In this document: piece after piece, positions 10,046 to 20,714 of the stretch
How the letters are laid out: every line of letters begins with the position of its first letter
How positions within the stretch are numbered: position 1 is the stretch's first letter
Assembly (NCBI RefSeq): GCF_004521985.1
Contig: NZ_SBHZ01000004.1
Location: forward strand, 186,001 to 250,000
Direction: 5' to 3'
From: Ectopseudomonas khazarica
Lineage (GTDB): Bacteria; Pseudomonadota; Gammaproteobacteria; Pseudomonadales; Pseudomonadaceae
Length of the DNA: 64,000 nucleotides
Notes under the pieces: generated by a model
The model's input: only the letters and a program-made list of their open reading frames with translations
What the model was told of the DNA's origin: nothing
Databases searched by the model: none
Position numbers and translations under genes: made by a program

Positions 10046-13000
10046 TTATTGCGGGTTGGCACGGGTGCTGGACAGCAGCGACTTCAGGCTGGCCGCTTTC
10101 GGCTTGACCAACCAGAACTTGCGCAGGTAGTCGTCCAGGTTCTCCAGCAGGTTATGGCCCCACTCACTGCCGGTTTCCGCGACGTACTCGGCCAATACGC
10201 TTTCCAGGTGGCTGCGATAAGCCTCCATCGCCTCGTTGTTGATGCGCTGGATTTCCACCAGCTCATGGTTGACGCGATCGTAGAAGCCGTTGTCCAGGTC
10301 GAGCACGTAGGCGAAGCCGCCGGTCATGCCCGAACCGAAGTTGTAGCCGGTCTTGCCCAGCACGCAGACGAAGCCGCCGGTCATGTACTCGCAGCAATGG
10401 TCGCCGGTGCCTTCCACCACGGCGTGAGCGCCGGAGTTACGCACAGCGAAACGCTCGCCGGCGGTGCCGGTGGCGAACAGTTTGCCGCCGGTGGCACCGT
10501 ACAGGCAGGTGTTGCCAATGATGGCGCTGTCTTCGGTGGCGAACGGGCTGCCAGCAGGCGGGGTGATGACGATCTTGCCGCCCGTCATGCCCTTGCCCAC
10601 GTAGTCGTTGGCGTCGCCTTCCAGGCACAGGTTCAGGCCGCCGGCGTTCCATACGCCGAAGCTCTGACCGGCAGTGCCCTTGAAGCGGAAGGTGATCGGT
10701 GCGCCGTTCATGCCCTGGTTGCCGTGGGCACGGGCGATCTCGCCGGACACACGGGCACCGATGGAACGGTCGCAGTTGCCGATCTTCAGCTCGTACTCGC
10801 CGCCCGTCTTGCCGGCGATGGCGTCCTTGGCCAGTTCGACCATCTTCTCGGCCAGCAGACCTTCGTCGAACGGCGGGTTCTTCGGCACCTGGCAGTACTG
10901 CGGCTTGTCGGCCGGGATATGCGCACTGGCGAGCAGCGGCGACAGATCCAGGTTGCCCTGCTTGGCAGTCTCACCCGGCAGCACCTCGAGCAGATCAGTA
11001 CGCCCGATCAGGTCCTCGAGGCGGCTGACGCCGAGCTTGGCCAGCCACTCGCGGGTTTCCTCGGCGACGTAGGTGAAGAAATTCATCACCATCTCGACGG
11101 TACCTATGAAGTGGTCCTTGCGCAGCTTGTCGTTCTGCGTGGCCACGCCGGTGGCGCAGTTGTTCAGGTGGCAGATGCGCAGGTACTTGCAGCCCAGGGC
11201 GACCATCGGCGCGGTGCCGAAGCCGAAGCTCTCGGCACCGAGGATGGCGGCCTTGATCACGTCCAGGCCGGTCTTCAGACCACCATCGGTCTGTACCCGC
11301 ACCTTGCCGCGCAGGTCGTTGCCGCGCAGGGTCTGGTGGGTCTCGGCCAGGCCCAGTTCCCACGGCGCGCCGGCATAACGGATGGAGGTCAGCGGCGAGG
11401 CACCGGTGCCGCCGTCGTAGCCGGAAATGGTGATCAGGTCGGCGTAGGCCTTGGCCACGCCGGCGGCGATGGTGCCTACCCCGGCCTCGGCCACCAGCTT
11501 GACCGAGACCAGCGCCTGCGGGTTGACCTGCTTGAGGTCATAGATCAGCTGCGCCAAGTCTTCGATCGAGTAGATGTCGTGGTGCGGCGGCGGCGAGATC
11601 AGGGTCACGCCCGGCACGGCATAGCGCAGCTTGGCGATCAGGCCGTTGACCTTGCCACCCGGCAGCTGGCCACCCTCACCGGGCTTGGCGCCCTGGGCCA
11701 CCTTGATCTGCAGCACTTCGGCGTTGACCAGGTATTCCGGGGTCACGCCAAAGCGGCCGGTGGCCACCTGCTTGATCTTCGAACTCTTGACGGTGCCGTA
11801 GCGCGCCGGGTCCTCACCACCCTCACCGGAGTTGGAGCGGCCACCCAGGCGGTTCATCGCTTCGGCCAGTGCCTCGTGCGCCTCGGGCGACAGGGCGCCC
11901 AGGGAGATACCGGCGGCATCGAAGCGCTTGAAGATCGACTCCAGCGGCTCGACCGCATCGAGGGCAATCGGTGTGGCGGATTCCTTGACCTTGAGCAGGT
12001 CGCGGATCATCGAGGCCGGACGGGTATCGACCAGCGCCGAGTATTCCTTGTACTTCTCGTAGTTGCCCTGCTGCACGGCGTCCTGCAGCGTACGCACGAC
12101 GTCCGGGTTGTAGGCGTGGTATTCGCCACCGTAGACGAACTTGAGCAGACCGCCCTGCTGGATCGCCTTGCGGTTGTTCCAGGCTTCGAAGGAGAGCAGC
12201 TTCTGCTCGCTTTCGATGTCGACGAAACGCGCGCCCTGGATGCGGCTGGCGACGCCACGGAAGCACAGCCCGGTGACTTCATCGGCCAGGCCGACCGCTT
12301 CGAACAGCTGCGCGCCACGGTAGGAGGCCACGGTGGAGATACCCATCTTCGACAGGATCTTCAGCAGGCCCTTGGAGATGCCCTTGCGGTAGTGCTTGAA
12401 CACTTCGTACAGGTCGCCCAGCACTTCGCCGGTTCGGATCAGGTCACCCAGCACTTCGTAGGCGAGGAACGGATACACCGCCGACGCACCGAAGCCCAGC
12501 AACACCGCGTAGTGGTGCGGATCACGTGCCGTGGCGGTTTCCACCAGGATGTTGCAGTCGCAACGCAGACCTTTCTCAGTCAGGCGATGGTGCACGGCAC
12601 CGGTGACCAGCGCCGCATGCGCCGGCAGCTTGCCCGGGGCAATGTGACGGTCCGTCAGTACCAGCAGCACCTTGCCGGCGCGCACGGCTTCCTCGGCCTG
12701 GTCGGCCATGTTGCGCACGGCCGCTTCCAGTCCCAGCGCCTCGTCGTAGTTCATGTCGATGACATGACGATCGAAGCCAGGGCGATCCAGATTCATCAGC
12801 GCGCGCCACTTGGCCGGCGAGATCACCGGGCTGCTGAGGATCACGCGGGTGGCGTGCTCGGGCGACTCGCTGAAGATGTTGCGCTCGGCGCCCAGGCAGA
12901 TCTCCAGGGACATAACGATCGCTTCACGCAGCGGGTCGATCGGCGGGTTGGTGACCTGGGCGAACTGCTGACGGAAGTAGTCGTAAGGCGAACGCACGCG

Positions 13001-14494
13001 CTGGCTGAGCACCGCCATCGGGGTGTCGTCGCCCATGGAGCCGACCGCCTCCTGGCCCTGCTCGCCGAGCGGACGCAGCACCTGGTCACGCTCCTCGAAG
13101 GTGACCTGGAACATCTTCATGTACTGCTTGAGCTGATCCGGGTCGTAGAAGGCCGAACCATGGTCGCGGTCTTCCAGCGTCGCCTTGATGCGCTGGGCAT
13201 GCTTGCGCAGCCACAGCTTGTAGGGGTGACGCGACTTCAGGCGGCTGTCGATGGACTCGGTGTCCAGCACCTGGCCAGTCTCGGTGTCGACCGCGAGGAT
13301 CTGCCCCGGACCGACACGGCCCTTGGCGATGACGTCCTCGGGCTGGTAGTCCCAGACACCGATTTCCGAGGCCAGGGTGATGTAGCCGTTCTTGGTGGTC
13401 ACCCAGCGCGCCGGGCGCAGACCGTTACGGTCGAGCAGGCACACGGCATGGCGACCGTCGGTCAGGACCACGCCGGCGGGGCCGTCCCACGGTTCCATGT
13501 GCATGGAGTTGTACTCGTAGAACGCACGCAGGTCGGCGTCCATGGTCTCGACGTTCTGCCAGGCCGGCGGAATGATCATGCGCAGGCCACGGAACAGGTC
13601 GATGCCGCCGGTGACCATCAGCTCGAGCATGTTGTCCATGCTCGAGGAGTCGGAGCCGACGCGGTTGACCAGCGGGCCGAGCTCGTCCAGGTCGGGGATC
13701 AGTTCGTTGGCGAACTTGGTGCGACGCGCCTGCGCCCAGTTGCGGTTGCCGGTGATGGTGTTGATCTCGCCGTTGTGGGCGAGATAGCGGAAGGGCTGCG
13801 CCAGCGGCCACTTCGGCAGGGTGTTGGTGGAGAAGCGCTGGTGGAAGACCGCGATGGCAGTCTGCAGGCGCTCGTCACCCAGGTCCGGGTAGAACTGCTG
13901 CAGGTCCGCCGGCATCATCAGGCCTTTGTAGATGATGGTCTTGTGCGAGAAGCTGCAGATGTAGTGATCGCTGTCGTCGGCATTGGCCACCGAGGAGCGA
14001 CGGCGCGCGCTGAACAGCTTGATGGCGAATTCCTGGTCGCTGAGACCCTCGCCACCGATGAACACCTGCTCGATCTGCGGCAGGCGCTCCAGCGCCAGCT
14101 GGCCGAGTACGCTGGTATCGACCGGCACCTTGCGCCAGCCGACCAGTTGCAGGCCGGCCGCGAGGATTTCGCGGTTCATGTTCTCGCGCGCGGCCTCGGC
14201 CTTGGCCGCATCCTGATTGAGGAACACCATGCCGACGGCGTATTGCGCGGGCAGATCGACGCCGAAATGCTCCTGGGCCATCGCACGCAGGAACTGATCA
14301 GGCTTCTGGATCAGCAGGCCACAACCATCACCGGTCTTGCCGTCGGCGTTGATACCGCCGCGGTGAGTCATGCAGGTGAGGGCCTCAATAGCGGTCTTGA
14401 GCAGGTGATGACTAGCCTCACCTTGCATGTGGGCGATCAAACCGAAGCCGCAGTTATCCTTGAACTCATCAGGACGGTACAAACCTGCTTTCAT
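10046..14494 (-). CDS. gltB: Glutamate synthase (NADPH) large subunit
   Basis: GltB (1482 residues) hydrolyses glutamine, channels ammonia and forms glutamate from 2-oxoglutarate. The N-terminal class II amidotransferase nucleophile is Cys15 in DNCGFG, exposed after removal of a short propeptide. A central domain and FMN-binding synthase domain follow, with the Fe-S segment CHLNNCATG, and a glycine-rich beta-helix ends the protein. A GTG five codons upstream (14509) is also in frame; ATG 14494 gives [11 protein letters not shown], which matches the P. aeruginosa start. It heads the gltBD unit and would assimilate ammonium released by cyanase. Confidence 0.97.
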   Translation of the reverse strand: MKAGLYRPDEFKDNCGFGLIAHMQGEASHHLLKTAIEALTCMTHRGGINADGKTGDGCGLLIQKPDQFLRAMAQEHFGVDLPAQYAVGMVFLNQDAAKAEAARENMNREILAAGLQLVGWRKVPVDTSVLGQLALERLPQIEQVFIGGEGLSDQEFAIKLFSARRRSSVANADDSDHYICSFSHKTIIYKGLMMPADLQQFYPDLGDERLQTAIAVFHQRFSTNTLPKWPLAQPFRYLAHNGEINTITGNRNWAQARRTKFANELIPDLDELGPLVNRVGSDSSSMDNMLELMVTGGIDLFRGLRMIIPPAWQNVETMDADLRAFYEYNSMHMEPWDGPAGVVLTDGRHAVCLLDRNGLRPARWVTTKNGYITLASEIGVWDYQPEDVIAKGRVGPGQILAVDTETGQVLDTESIDSRLKSRHPYKLWLRKHAQRIKATLEDRDHGSAFYDPDQLKQYMKMFQVTFEERDQVLRPLGEQGQEAVGSMGDDTPMAVLSQRVRSPYDYFRQQFAQVTNPPIDPLREAIVMSLEICLGAERNIFSESPEHATRVILSSPVISPAKWRALMNLDRPGFDRHVIDMNYDEALGLEAAVRNMADQAEEAVRAGKVLLVLTDRHIAPGKLPAHAALVTGAVHHRLTEKGLRCDCNILVETATARDPHHYAVLLGFGASAVYPFLAYEVLGDLIRTGEVLGDLYEVFKHYRKGISKGLLKILSKMGISTVASYRGAQLFEAVGLADEVTGLCFRGVASRIQGARFVDIESEQKLLSFEAWNNRKAIQQGGLLKFVYGGEYHAYNPDVVRTLQDAVQQGNYEKYKEYSALVDTRPASMIRDLLKVKESATPIALDAVEPLESIFKRFDAAGISLGALSPEAHEALAEAMNRLGGRSNSGEGGEDPARYGTVKSSKIKQVATGRFGVTPEYLVNAEVLQIKVAQGAKPGEGGQLPGGKVNGLIAKLRYAVPGVTLISPPPHHDIYSIEDLAQLIYDLKQVNPQALVSVKLVAEAGVGTIAAGVAKAYADLITISGYDGGTGASPLTSIRYAGAPWELGLAETHQTLRGNDLRGKVRVQTDGGLKTGLDVIKAAILGAESFGFGTAPMVALGCKYLRICHLNNCATGVATQNDKLRKDHFIGTVEMVMNFFTYVAEETREWLAKLGVSRLEDLIGRTDLLEVLPGETAKQGNLDLSPLLASAHIPADKPQYCQVPKNPPFDEGLLAEKMVELAKDAIAGKTGGEYELKIGNCDRSIGARVSGEIARAHGNQGMNGAPITFRFKGTAGQSFGVWNAGGLNLCLEGDANDYVGKGMTGGKIVITPPAGSPFATEDSAIIGNTCLYGATGGKLFATGTAGERFAVRNSGAHAVVEGTGDHCCEYMTGGFVCVLGKTGYNFGSGMTGGFAYVLDLDNGFYDRVNHELVEIQRINNEAMEAYRSHLESVLAEYVAETGSEWGHNLLENLDDYLRKFWLVKPKAASLKSLLSSTRANPQ

Positions 14495-14605
14495 AGGGGA
14501 AACTCTCACCAGGCTGCCTAGACCTCAGGCAAATTACTTTCTAATTCAATTGCTTAAACCCGAAAAGCAGGCACGCGCCAGCTTTGCGTAGGCAAAAGGG
14601 AGGTC

Positions 14606-14634
14606 ATTGTACATATCCACCCATGGCGTCACAA
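14606..14634 (-). promoter_or_regulatory. Sigma-70 promoter of gltBD with overlapping palindrome
   Basis: Read on the minus strand: TTGTGA (14634-14629), a 17-base spacer and TACAAT (14611-14606). Transcription would begin near 14599, about 105 bases before gltB. An inverted repeat, CGTCAC-N8-GTGACG (14627-14646), covers the -35 region and could be an operator; the factor is unknown. Confidence 0.6.
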
Positions 14635-14734
14635 ATTTTCGTGACGAGGGGGTGAAAATTAATGTCGCAAAAACGAAGGATGGGACCGCGAGGTCGTGCT
14701 AAAGACCAGGCGGTCACCTTGAAGGCGGGGGGGC

Positions 14735-16333
14735 TTAGCGGCTCATTTCCTGCTGGATGCTGCCCAGGGTGCGCGGCCAGGGTTTACCCGCCTGCAGCTT
14801 GGCAGGCAGGGTTTTCACGGCAGCCTGGGCAGCGTCACGAGTGGCGAAGCTACCATAGGTCAGCACGTACAGAGGCTGGCCCTGGTGGATTTTCTTGAAG
14901 TAGCGGTACTCGCTCCCGCCCTCGCGCGCCAGCGCCTGGATATTCGACTCCGAACGCGAACCCACTACCTGCAATGCATAGCGCGATGCAGGCTGCTGGG
15001 CATACCAGCTACCCGCAGCATTGGCCGCAGCCACAGGCTTGGCAGGCTCTGGTTTGGCAGGCGCAGGCTTGGCTGCCGGCGCAGGAGCAGGAGCAGCCGG
15101 CTTGGATGCGACAGGCTCAGGCTGCTTCGCAGGTGCAGGTGCAGGTGCAGGTGCAGGTGCAGGTGCAGGTGCAGGTGCAGGTGCAGGTGCAGGTGCAGCG
15201 GGGATTGCAGCGGTTGGCGCCGTTACGGTCGAGGGGACAGTGGCAGCAGGCGGCTCGAAAGCGTCGAGTTCCTCACCCGCAGCCTCGGCCAGTGGCTGAC
15301 GAATGACAGCCTGCGACTCGCCGACCAGAGGCAACGGCAGCGGCTGGCTTGCACCGGCGAACTCGATGGCCGGCGCGTGCTCTTCCGTCGTCGCCAGCGG
15401 CGCTGGCGCCTCAGCCTCGACAGCAGGCGAAGCCGGCTGCAGCGGCAATGACGCATTGCTGGCAACGGGTGCCGAGGAAGCGCTGTCACGCCCCTGCATG
15501 AACCAGGCAGCGGCGACACCGAGAACAACCACCGCCAGGGCGAGCAGGTGCTTCTTCGGCAAGGCAAAGCCACCCCCTGCACCACGCTCGGCGGAACGCT
15601 GCGCGAGCATCTGCTCGACCAGCAGCTCGCGAGCCTCCTGATTGATCGCCCCCGGCCAGCCTTGCGCCCGCACATGGATATCCTCGACCTGATCGTCGCT
15701 GAGCAGGTCGATCCCCTGCCCGGCGCCCTCGAGGCGCTGCGCCAGGTATTCACGCGTCTCGTCCTCGGCGTAGGGTTGCAGCTCGATCGCGTGATAGCAC
15801 TCCTCACCACCTGCGAGGGCCTCCAGCCGGGCCAGCAAACCCTGTTCGGCAAACAGGAACAGATGGGGACGCCCCTCGCCATTGCCGGCCGCCAGGGCCA
15901 GAACCGCGTTCAGGGCAGCGTCATCCAGCTGATCGGCGTCATCGACCAGCAGATAGACCTCCTGCCCCGTCAGCGCCAGCTGCCCGACCTGAGCCAGGAT
16001 CGCGCTCACATCGGCCTGGGCGACGGACAACCCCTGAGCCACCTGACGCAGCAGTGCATCACTGCCCGTCACGCCCTGCGCAACGACCACCGTCTGCACG
16101 GCCTGTTTGTTGGTACTGGCAACCAACGCCTGACGCAGCAGTGTCTTGCCGCTGCCTTCCGGCCCGACAACGGCCAGCAGCAACTGGCTGTAGCGCGCCA
16201 GATGATGCAGCTGCCCCAGCACCGGCTTTCTCTGCGCCGGGAAGAACTTGAAACCGGGCACTCGTGGCGCGAAGGGGTCGTGACTGAACTGGTAATGCGT
16301 CAGGAAAGCTTCGTCAGCATGCAAACTGGTCAT
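14735..16333 (-). CDS. DamX-like AAA ATPase / SPOR-domain cell-division protein
   Basis: A 532-residue protein. An N-terminal AAA-type ATPase resembling ExeA/GspA proteins has Walker A GPEGSGKT (57-64) and LLVDDADQLDD as Walker B. It is followed by a single membrane segment (about 268-287), a long Ala/Pro-rich linker and a C-terminal SPOR domain (last 80 residues) that should bind denuded peptidoglycan at the septum. The cytoplasmic ATPase, inner-membrane helix and periplasmic SPOR layout matches the Pseudomonas gene between aroB and gltB. The linker contains about a dozen Ala-Pro dipeptides encoded by a GCAGGT minisatellite. It follows aroB by 10 bases, so probably belongs to that transcript. 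Confidence 0.85.
   Translation of the reverse strand: MTSLHADEAFLTHYQFSHDPFAPRVPGFKFFPAQRKPVLGQLHHLARYSQLLLAVVGPEGSGKTLLRQALVASTNKQAVQTVVVAQGVTGSDALLRQVAQGLSVAQADVSAILAQVGQLALTGQEVYLLVDDADQLDDAALNAVLALAAGNGEGRPHLFLFAEQGLLARLEALAGGEECYHAIELQPYAEDETREYLAQRLEGAGQGIDLLSDDQVEDIHVRAQGWPGAINQEARELLVEQMLAQRSAERGAGGGFALPKKHLLALAVVVLGVAAAWFMQGRDSASSAPVASNASLPLQPASPAVEAEAPAPLATTEEHAPAIEFAGASQPLPLPLVGESQAVIRQPLAEAAGEELDAFEPPAATVPSTVTAPTAAIPAAPAPAPAPAPAPAPAPAPAPAPAKQPEPVASKPAAPAPAPAAKPAPAKPEPAKPVAAANAAGSWYAQQPASRYALQVVGSRSESNIQALAREGGSEYRYFKKIHQGQPLYVLTYGSFATRDAAQAAVKTLPAKLQAGKPWPRTLGSIQQEMSR
15129..15198. repeat. GCAGGT hexanucleotide minisatellite in the damX-like gene
   Basis: About 11.7 uninterrupted copies of GCAGGT occupy 70 bases. 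On the coding strand they encode alternating Ala and Pro. Six-base units keep the frame on expansion or contraction, so linker length can vary without loss of the SPOR domain. Confidence 0.95.
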
Positions 16334-16343
16334 GAATCACTCT

Positions 16344-17447
16344 TCAAGAGTTGGACGACTGAGCCAGCGCCGCATAATCGCTACGCAGCGTGGCATCGAG
16401 AATTTCACGCGGGTAATCGGCGGTCACCACGGCCTCGCCCAGACGCCTGAGCAATACCAGGCGAAGCTGGCCATCGAGAACCTTCTTGTCCACCGCCATG
16501 TGCTCGAGAAACTGCTCGGGCGCCATGTCTTCAGGGGGTACGACAGGCAAACCGGCGGCCTGCAGCAGACGCACGCCCCGATCCCGATCCACCGCGGACA
16601 ACCAGCCGAGACGATAGGACATCTCCAGCGCCATGACCGTTCCAGCGGCAACGGCCTCGCCATGCAGCCAGACCCCGTAGCCCTGCTCCGTCTCGATGGC
16701 GTGACCGAACGTATGCCCCAGATTCAGGGTCGCACGAATGCCGGACTCGCGCTCGTCGGCACCCACCACCCGCGCCTTGGCCGCACACGAGCGCTCGATG
16801 GCATAGGTCAGCGCCGCCCCATCCAGCGCGCGCAGAGCCGCCATGTTGTCCTCCAGCCAGCCCAGGAACGGCTCATCGCAGATCAAGCCGTACTTGATCA
16901 CCTCGGCCAGGCCGGCCGACAGCTCGCGCGCCGGCAAGGTGCTCAGGCTGGCCGTATCGATCAGCACCGCCCTGGGCTGATAGAACGCGCCCACCATGTT
17001 CTTGCCCAGCGGGTGATTGATCCCGGTCTTGCCGCCGACGGAGGAGTCGACCTGCGACAGCAAGGTGGTCGGCACCTGGATGAAATCCACGCCGCGCTGA
17101 TAGCAAGCAGCGGCAAACCCGGCCATATCGCCGATCACGCCGCCACCCAGCGCCACCACGGTGGTGCGTCGGTCGTGGCGCGCGCTCAGCAGCCCGTCGA
17201 AAATCAGCTGCAGGGTCTCCCAGTTCTTGAACGCCTCACCATCGGGCAACACCACCGACGCGACCTTGAAGCCGTCCAGCGAACGCATCAAGGCATCGAG
17301 ATAGAGCGGCGCGACCGTTTCATTGGTGACCACTGCCACCTGCCGACCGGCGATATGCCGGGCAAGCAGCTCAGGCCGGCCGAGCAGGCCGTCACCGATG
17401 TAGATGGGATAACTGCGCTCGCCGAGTTCAACGTGAAGAGTCTGCAT
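16344..17447 (-). CDS. aroB: 3-dehydroquinate synthase
   Basis: AroB converts DAHP to 3-dehydroquinate, the second step of the shikimate pathway, using NAD and a divalent metal. The 367-residue length is standard. Visible are the NAD-binding [13 protein letters not shown] segment, the metal-site region [25 protein letters not shown] with its histidines, and [10 protein letters not shown]. The order aroK-aroB-damX-like is the usual gammaproteobacterial arrangement downstream of the pil operon. The start ATG at 17447 follows a G-rich, weak Shine-Dalgarno. The gap to aroK is 51 bases and carries half of a small GC hairpin. Confidence 0.97.
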   Translation of the reverse strand: MQTLHVELGERSYPIYIGDGLLGRPELLARHIAGRQVAVVTNETVAPLYLDALMRSLDGFKVASVVLPDGEAFKNWETLQLIFDGLLSARHDRRTTVVALGGGVIGDMAGFAAACYQRGVDFIQVPTTLLSQVDSSVGGKTGINHPLGKNMVGAFYQPRAVLIDTASLSTLPARELSAGLAEVIKYGLICDEPFLGWLEDNMAALRALDGAALTYAIERSCAAKARVVGADERESGIRATLNLGHTFGHAIETEQGYGVWLHGEAVAAGTVMALEMSYRLGWLSAVDRDRGVRLLQAAGLPVVPPEDMAPEQFLEHMAVDKKVLDGQLRLVLLRRLGEAVVTADYPREILDATLRSDYAALAQSSNS

Positions 17448-17498
17448 GAGGCCCCCAGAATAAAAAGGCCTTAAGAATAGCGCAGTTCGCCCCGCGCT

Positions 17499-18017
17499 TT
17501 AACGGGGCGAAAGAGCTTCAAGACGCGAGAGAATTTCCTGCACCACCATACGCGGCGGACGCTCGTCCGTCTCGATGATGATATCGGCCACTTCCCGATA
17601 CAGCGGGTCGCGCAGTGTCATCAGGTCTCGCAGCACCTGAGCAGGGTTGGCCGTGCGTAACAAGGGACGATTGCGGTCACGCGAGGTGCGATCGATCTGC
17701 TGATCGACCGAGGTATGCAGGTAGACCACACGCCCGCCGGCATGCAGTGCCTGGCGGTTCTCCGGGCGCATGACCGCGCCGCCGCCAGTGGCAAGCACCA
17801 GGCCATCCTGCATCGACAGCTCGGCGATGACGGCCTGCTCCCGCTCGCGAAAACCCTGCTCTCCCTCGACATCGAAGATCCAGGGAATATCGGCCCCCGT
17901 ACGCTGCTCGATCTCCTTGTCGGAGTCCTTGAAGGGCACACGCAGTTCTTTTGCAAGCAGACGCCCGATGGTGCTCTTTCCAGCACCCATCGGGCCTACG
18001 AGGATTACGTTCCGCAC
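17499..18017 (-). CDS. aroK: Shikimate kinase
   Basis: AroK phosphorylates shikimate with ATP. The 172-residue protein begins [16 protein letters not shown], the Walker A loop, followed by [19 protein letters not shown] (shikimate site, Asp of DSD) and the GGGAVMR substrate loop. RNRPLL marks the lid region. The start is GTG at 18017, five bases after the pilQ stop, with no strong Shine-Dalgarno, so coupling to pilQ translation is likely. A hairpin with stem TTCGCCCCG / CGGGGCGAA (17486-17511) spans the stop codon but has no T-run. It could affect mRNA stability between aroK and aroB. Confidence 0.96.
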   Translation of the reverse strand: MRNVILVGPMGAGKSTIGRLLAKELRVPFKDSDKEIEQRTGADIPWIFDVEGEQGFREREQAVIAELSMQDGLVLATGGGAVMRPENRQALHAGGRVVYLHTSVDQQIDRTSRDRNRPLLRTANPAQVLRDLMTLRDPLYREVADIIIETDERPPRMVVQEILSRLEALSPR

Positions 18018-18022
18018 TTAGA

Positions 18023-20170
18023 TCATCGATTCACGGCAATAGAATTGTTGTTCATGATGCGCGGAGTGATGAAAACCAGCAACTCGGTCTTTTCGTCCTG
18101 CACGATGTCGCGACGGAACACGCGACCGATGAACGGCAGGTCACCGAGGAAAGGCACCTTCTCGGTCGCCTTGGTCTGGGTATTCTCGAATACGCCACCG
18201 ATCACGATGGTTTCACCATCGTTGACCAGCACCTTGGCATTGACCTCGTTCTTGTTGATCGGCGGAACGCCGTTGAGGGCGGCCTGGAAGTTCGGGGCGT
18301 CCTTGGTCACCTTGACTTCCATGATGATGCGGTTGTCCGGCGTGATCTGCGGCGTCACTTCCAGCGACAGAGCCGCTTCCTTGAAGGACGTGCTGGTCGC
18401 ACCACTGGAACTGGCCTCTTGGTAAGGCACTTCCTGCCCTTTGAGGATCTTCGCGGTCTCCTTGTCGGAAGTCACGACCTTGGGCTGGGAGATGACCTCA
18501 CCGTTACCGGTCGCTTCCATGGCAGAAAGCTGCAGGTCCAACGTGATATTGTCCGTCAGAAAGCCAATGCCGATGCCCGCTGTACTGTTCGCAACCCCCA
18601 TGTCGACGAACGGCACAGGAGCCGTACCGTCCTCCAGCGTGAAGCTACCGACAGTGTCAGAGCCCGGCAACAACGCCCGCCCGTCATCATCAAATGACGT
18701 AGCACCATCCTTGCCGTACACACTCCAGTTACCACGACGGGAAGCGCCGCCCCAGCGCACACCCAGCGCCTTGTTGTAATCAACATTGGCCTCCACGATT
18801 CGCGCCTCGATCATCACCTGACGCACCGGGATATCCAGCTGGGCAATAATGCGGCGCAGCTCGTCCAGACGCTCCTGGGTTTGATAGGCAATGATGCTGT
18901 TGGTGCGATCGTCCACCGTGATAGACCCACGATCATCGGCCGCGCCATCGGCACTGGTCACCGACTGGAACAGCTTGGCCATATCGGTCGCCTTGGCGTA
19001 GTTCACCTGAATCAGTTCACGACGCAGCGGAGCGAGCTCGGCGATCTGTTTCTGCGACTCGAGCTCCTGGCGCTCGCGGGCGGCGATTTCGTCGGCCGGC
19101 GCGACCAGCAACACGTTGCCTACCTTGCGCTTGTCCAGGCCCTTGGTCTTGAGCACCAGGTCCAGCGCCTGATCCCATGGCACGTTCTGCAGGCGCAGGG
19201 TGATATTGCCCGCGACGGTGTCACTGGCCACCAGGTTCAGATCGGTGAAGTCAGCGATCAACTGCAGCACGGAACGAACATCGATGTCCTGGAAATTCAG
19301 CGACAGCTTCTCGCCCGTGTAGGCAAAACGATCCGCATTGCGACGCTCGACATCTTCCTGGGTCAGCGGCTTGACGCTGAGGGTCAGCTTGTTCTCGGTC
19401 TGATAGGCGAGGTAATCGTAAAAGCCTACCGGCTCGATGACGATGCTTGCCTTGTCTGAACTACCGCTGGCACTGACGAACTGGACCGGCGTGGCGAAGT
19501 CCTTCACGTCCAGGCGTACACGCAAGGACTCAGGCAGCTCGGTCTTGGCGAAGTCGAGACGGATCTTGCCACCCTGCTCCTGGATATCAGGTGCGACGGA
19601 CTTGTCGGAAAGGGTAATGACGACGTTGCCTTCGCCCTGCTCGCCCCGCTGGAAGTCGATATTGCTGATCGCCTTCGTCTGGGGACCATAGGTCTTCTTC
19701 GCAGGAGCGGGAGCTACCGCAGCGGGCGCGGCAGCCTGACGAGAGGCAGCAGCGGCGTCACCAACAAGGACAAACAGGTCGTTGCCTTCGACACGTGTGC
19801 TATAGGGCGCCAGGCTCGTCAGATTGACGATCAGGCGCGTGCGGTCTTTGGCTTCGACGATGGTGACGCTACGCGCATTGCCGACACCCAGTTCCCGGTT
19901 CTTGGCACCGAGCTTGTTCGATACACCCGGAAGGTCCAGGGCGATGCGAGCGGGCTGCTCGATGGTATAGCCTCGCGGCGCCGTCACCGGCTCATCGAAA
20001 GACAGTTTCAACTCGACCCGGTCACCAGGCAGGCTGGCGACATCCAGGCCTTGCAGGTTGGCTGCCAGGACTACTGGCGACAGCAGCGCTGCCATGAAGG
20101 CGACACTAAGACGCGAAAGAGAGCCGTTCATTTTCGTATCCCGTTTGGCAGACAGATTATTTATAGTCAT
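18023..20170 (-). CDS. pilQ: Type IV pilus outer-membrane secretin
   Basis: PilQ forms the multimeric outer-membrane pore through which the pilus passes. The product has a signal peptide, N-terminal AMIN domains for peptidoglycan binding, a secretin N domain (around GEKLSLNFQDIDVRSVLQ) and a C-terminal secretin barrel with VPYQEASSSGATSTSFKEA and VNDGETIVIGG. Two starts are possible. ATG 20170 (715 residues) has GAGGT five bases upstream. ATG 20131 (702 residues) gives MNGSLSRLS, matching the P. aeruginosa N-terminus. I used the first for its Shine-Dalgarno; both leave a working signal peptide. It is the last gene of pilMNOPQ, 16 bases after pilP. Confidence 0.95.
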   Translation of the reverse strand: MTINNLSAKRDTKMNGSLSRLSVAFMAALLSPVVLAANLQGLDVASLPGDRVELKLSFDEPVTAPRGYTIEQPARIALDLPGVSNKLGAKNRELGVGNARSVTIVEAKDRTRLIVNLTSLAPYSTRVEGNDLFVLVGDAAAASRQAAAPAAVAPAPAKKTYGPQTKAISNIDFQRGEQGEGNVVITLSDKSVAPDIQEQGGKIRLDFAKTELPESLRVRLDVKDFATPVQFVSASGSSDKASIVIEPVGFYDYLAYQTENKLTLSVKPLTQEDVERRNADRFAYTGEKLSLNFQDIDVRSVLQLIADFTDLNLVASDTVAGNITLRLQNVPWDQALDLVLKTKGLDKRKVGNVLLVAPADEIAARERQELESQKQIAELAPLRRELIQVNYAKATDMAKLFQSVTSADGAADDRGSITVDDRTNSIIAYQTQERLDELRRIIAQLDIPVRQVMIEARIVEANVDYNKALGVRWGGASRRGNWSVYGKDGATSFDDDGRALLPGSDTVGSFTLEDGTAPVPFVDMGVANSTAGIGIGFLTDNITLDLQLSAMEATGNGEVISQPKVVTSDKETAKILKGQEVPYQEASSSGATSTSFKEAALSLEVTPQITPDNRIIMEVKVTKDAPNFQAALNGVPPINKNEVNAKVLVNDGETIVIGGVFENTQTKATEKVPFLGDLPFIGRVFRRDIVQDEKTELLVFITPRIMNNNSIAVNR

Positions 20171-20186
20171 TTCTCACCTCGCCCCG

Positions 20187-20714
20187 TCAGGAGCGCTCCT
20201 TCAAGGTCAGGCTGCGCGGTCGCTCAAGCCAGCCACCCTCGCCATCCGGAACAATTTCCATTACATCGACCTTGGACTCGTCGATCAGAATGATCTTGCC
20301 GTGGTTGCGCCCCAGGTAATCACCTACTTTCACACGATGCACACCACCGGCGCCGTTAACCAATGCAAACAATTCACGGTCATTGCGCAACGTGCCGACC
20401 ATTTCAAAGGTTTCGATATTGAAGCCTTCGAGGAACTGCTTGACGCGACTCTCGTCCGGCTTGATTTCGGCCGAGCCTTTCTGCCGAGCGACAACGTCGA
20501 TCTTGACTGGCGGTTGAAACGGGCTACGCAACGAGGCTGCACGATAGGTGAAGCTCTCGTACGGCTGAAAGGTGGGTAGCGGTTCGATGGCCCCTTTCGG
20601 CTTGGCACGGACTTCGTCCATGTAGCTGCGCAGATCATCGAAATCGCCACTGGAGCCACAGCCGGCAATGCCCAACAACCCTGCTACCAGAAGAGCGCGA
20701 GAGAAACTCATCAT
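20187..20714 (-). CDS. pilP: Type IV pilus assembly lipoprotein
   Basis: PilP (175 residues) is an inner-membrane lipoprotein that links the PilNO alignment subcomplex to the secretin PilQ. Its signal peptide ends in the lipobox GIAGC. The C-terminal beta-sandwich contains FNIETFEMVGTL and VKVGDYLGRNHGKI, typical of the family. The start is the first of two adjacent ATGs (20714, 20711), preceded by AAGGGGG and overlapping the pilO stop. Position and length fit the pilMNOPQ operon. Confidence 0.95.
   Translation of the reverse strand: MMSFSRALLVAGLLGIAGCGSSGDFDDLRSYMDEVRAKPKGAIEPLPTFQPYESFTYRAASLRSPFQPPVKIDVVARQKGSAEIKPDESRVKQFLEGFNIETFEMVGTLRNDRELFALVNGAGGVHRVKVGDYLGRNHGKIILIDESKVDVMEIVPDGEGGWLERPRSLTLKERS

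Noticed and set aside
10031..14521. A 1496-codon open frame antisense to gltB
   Set aside because: GC-rich codon bias leaves the antisense frame open. Its translation is repetitive in Gly, Ala, Val, His and Gln with no domain, and the true GltB on the other strand is unmistakable.
15129..15198. Repeat array considered as a CRISPR
   Set aside because: Six-base units without spacers, in frame inside a coding region, and no cas genes nearby.
15021..15306. Gly-Ala and Gln-Val repeat peptides on the plus strand over the minisatellite
   Set aside because: They are other-frame readings of the GCAGGT repeat within the damX-like gene.
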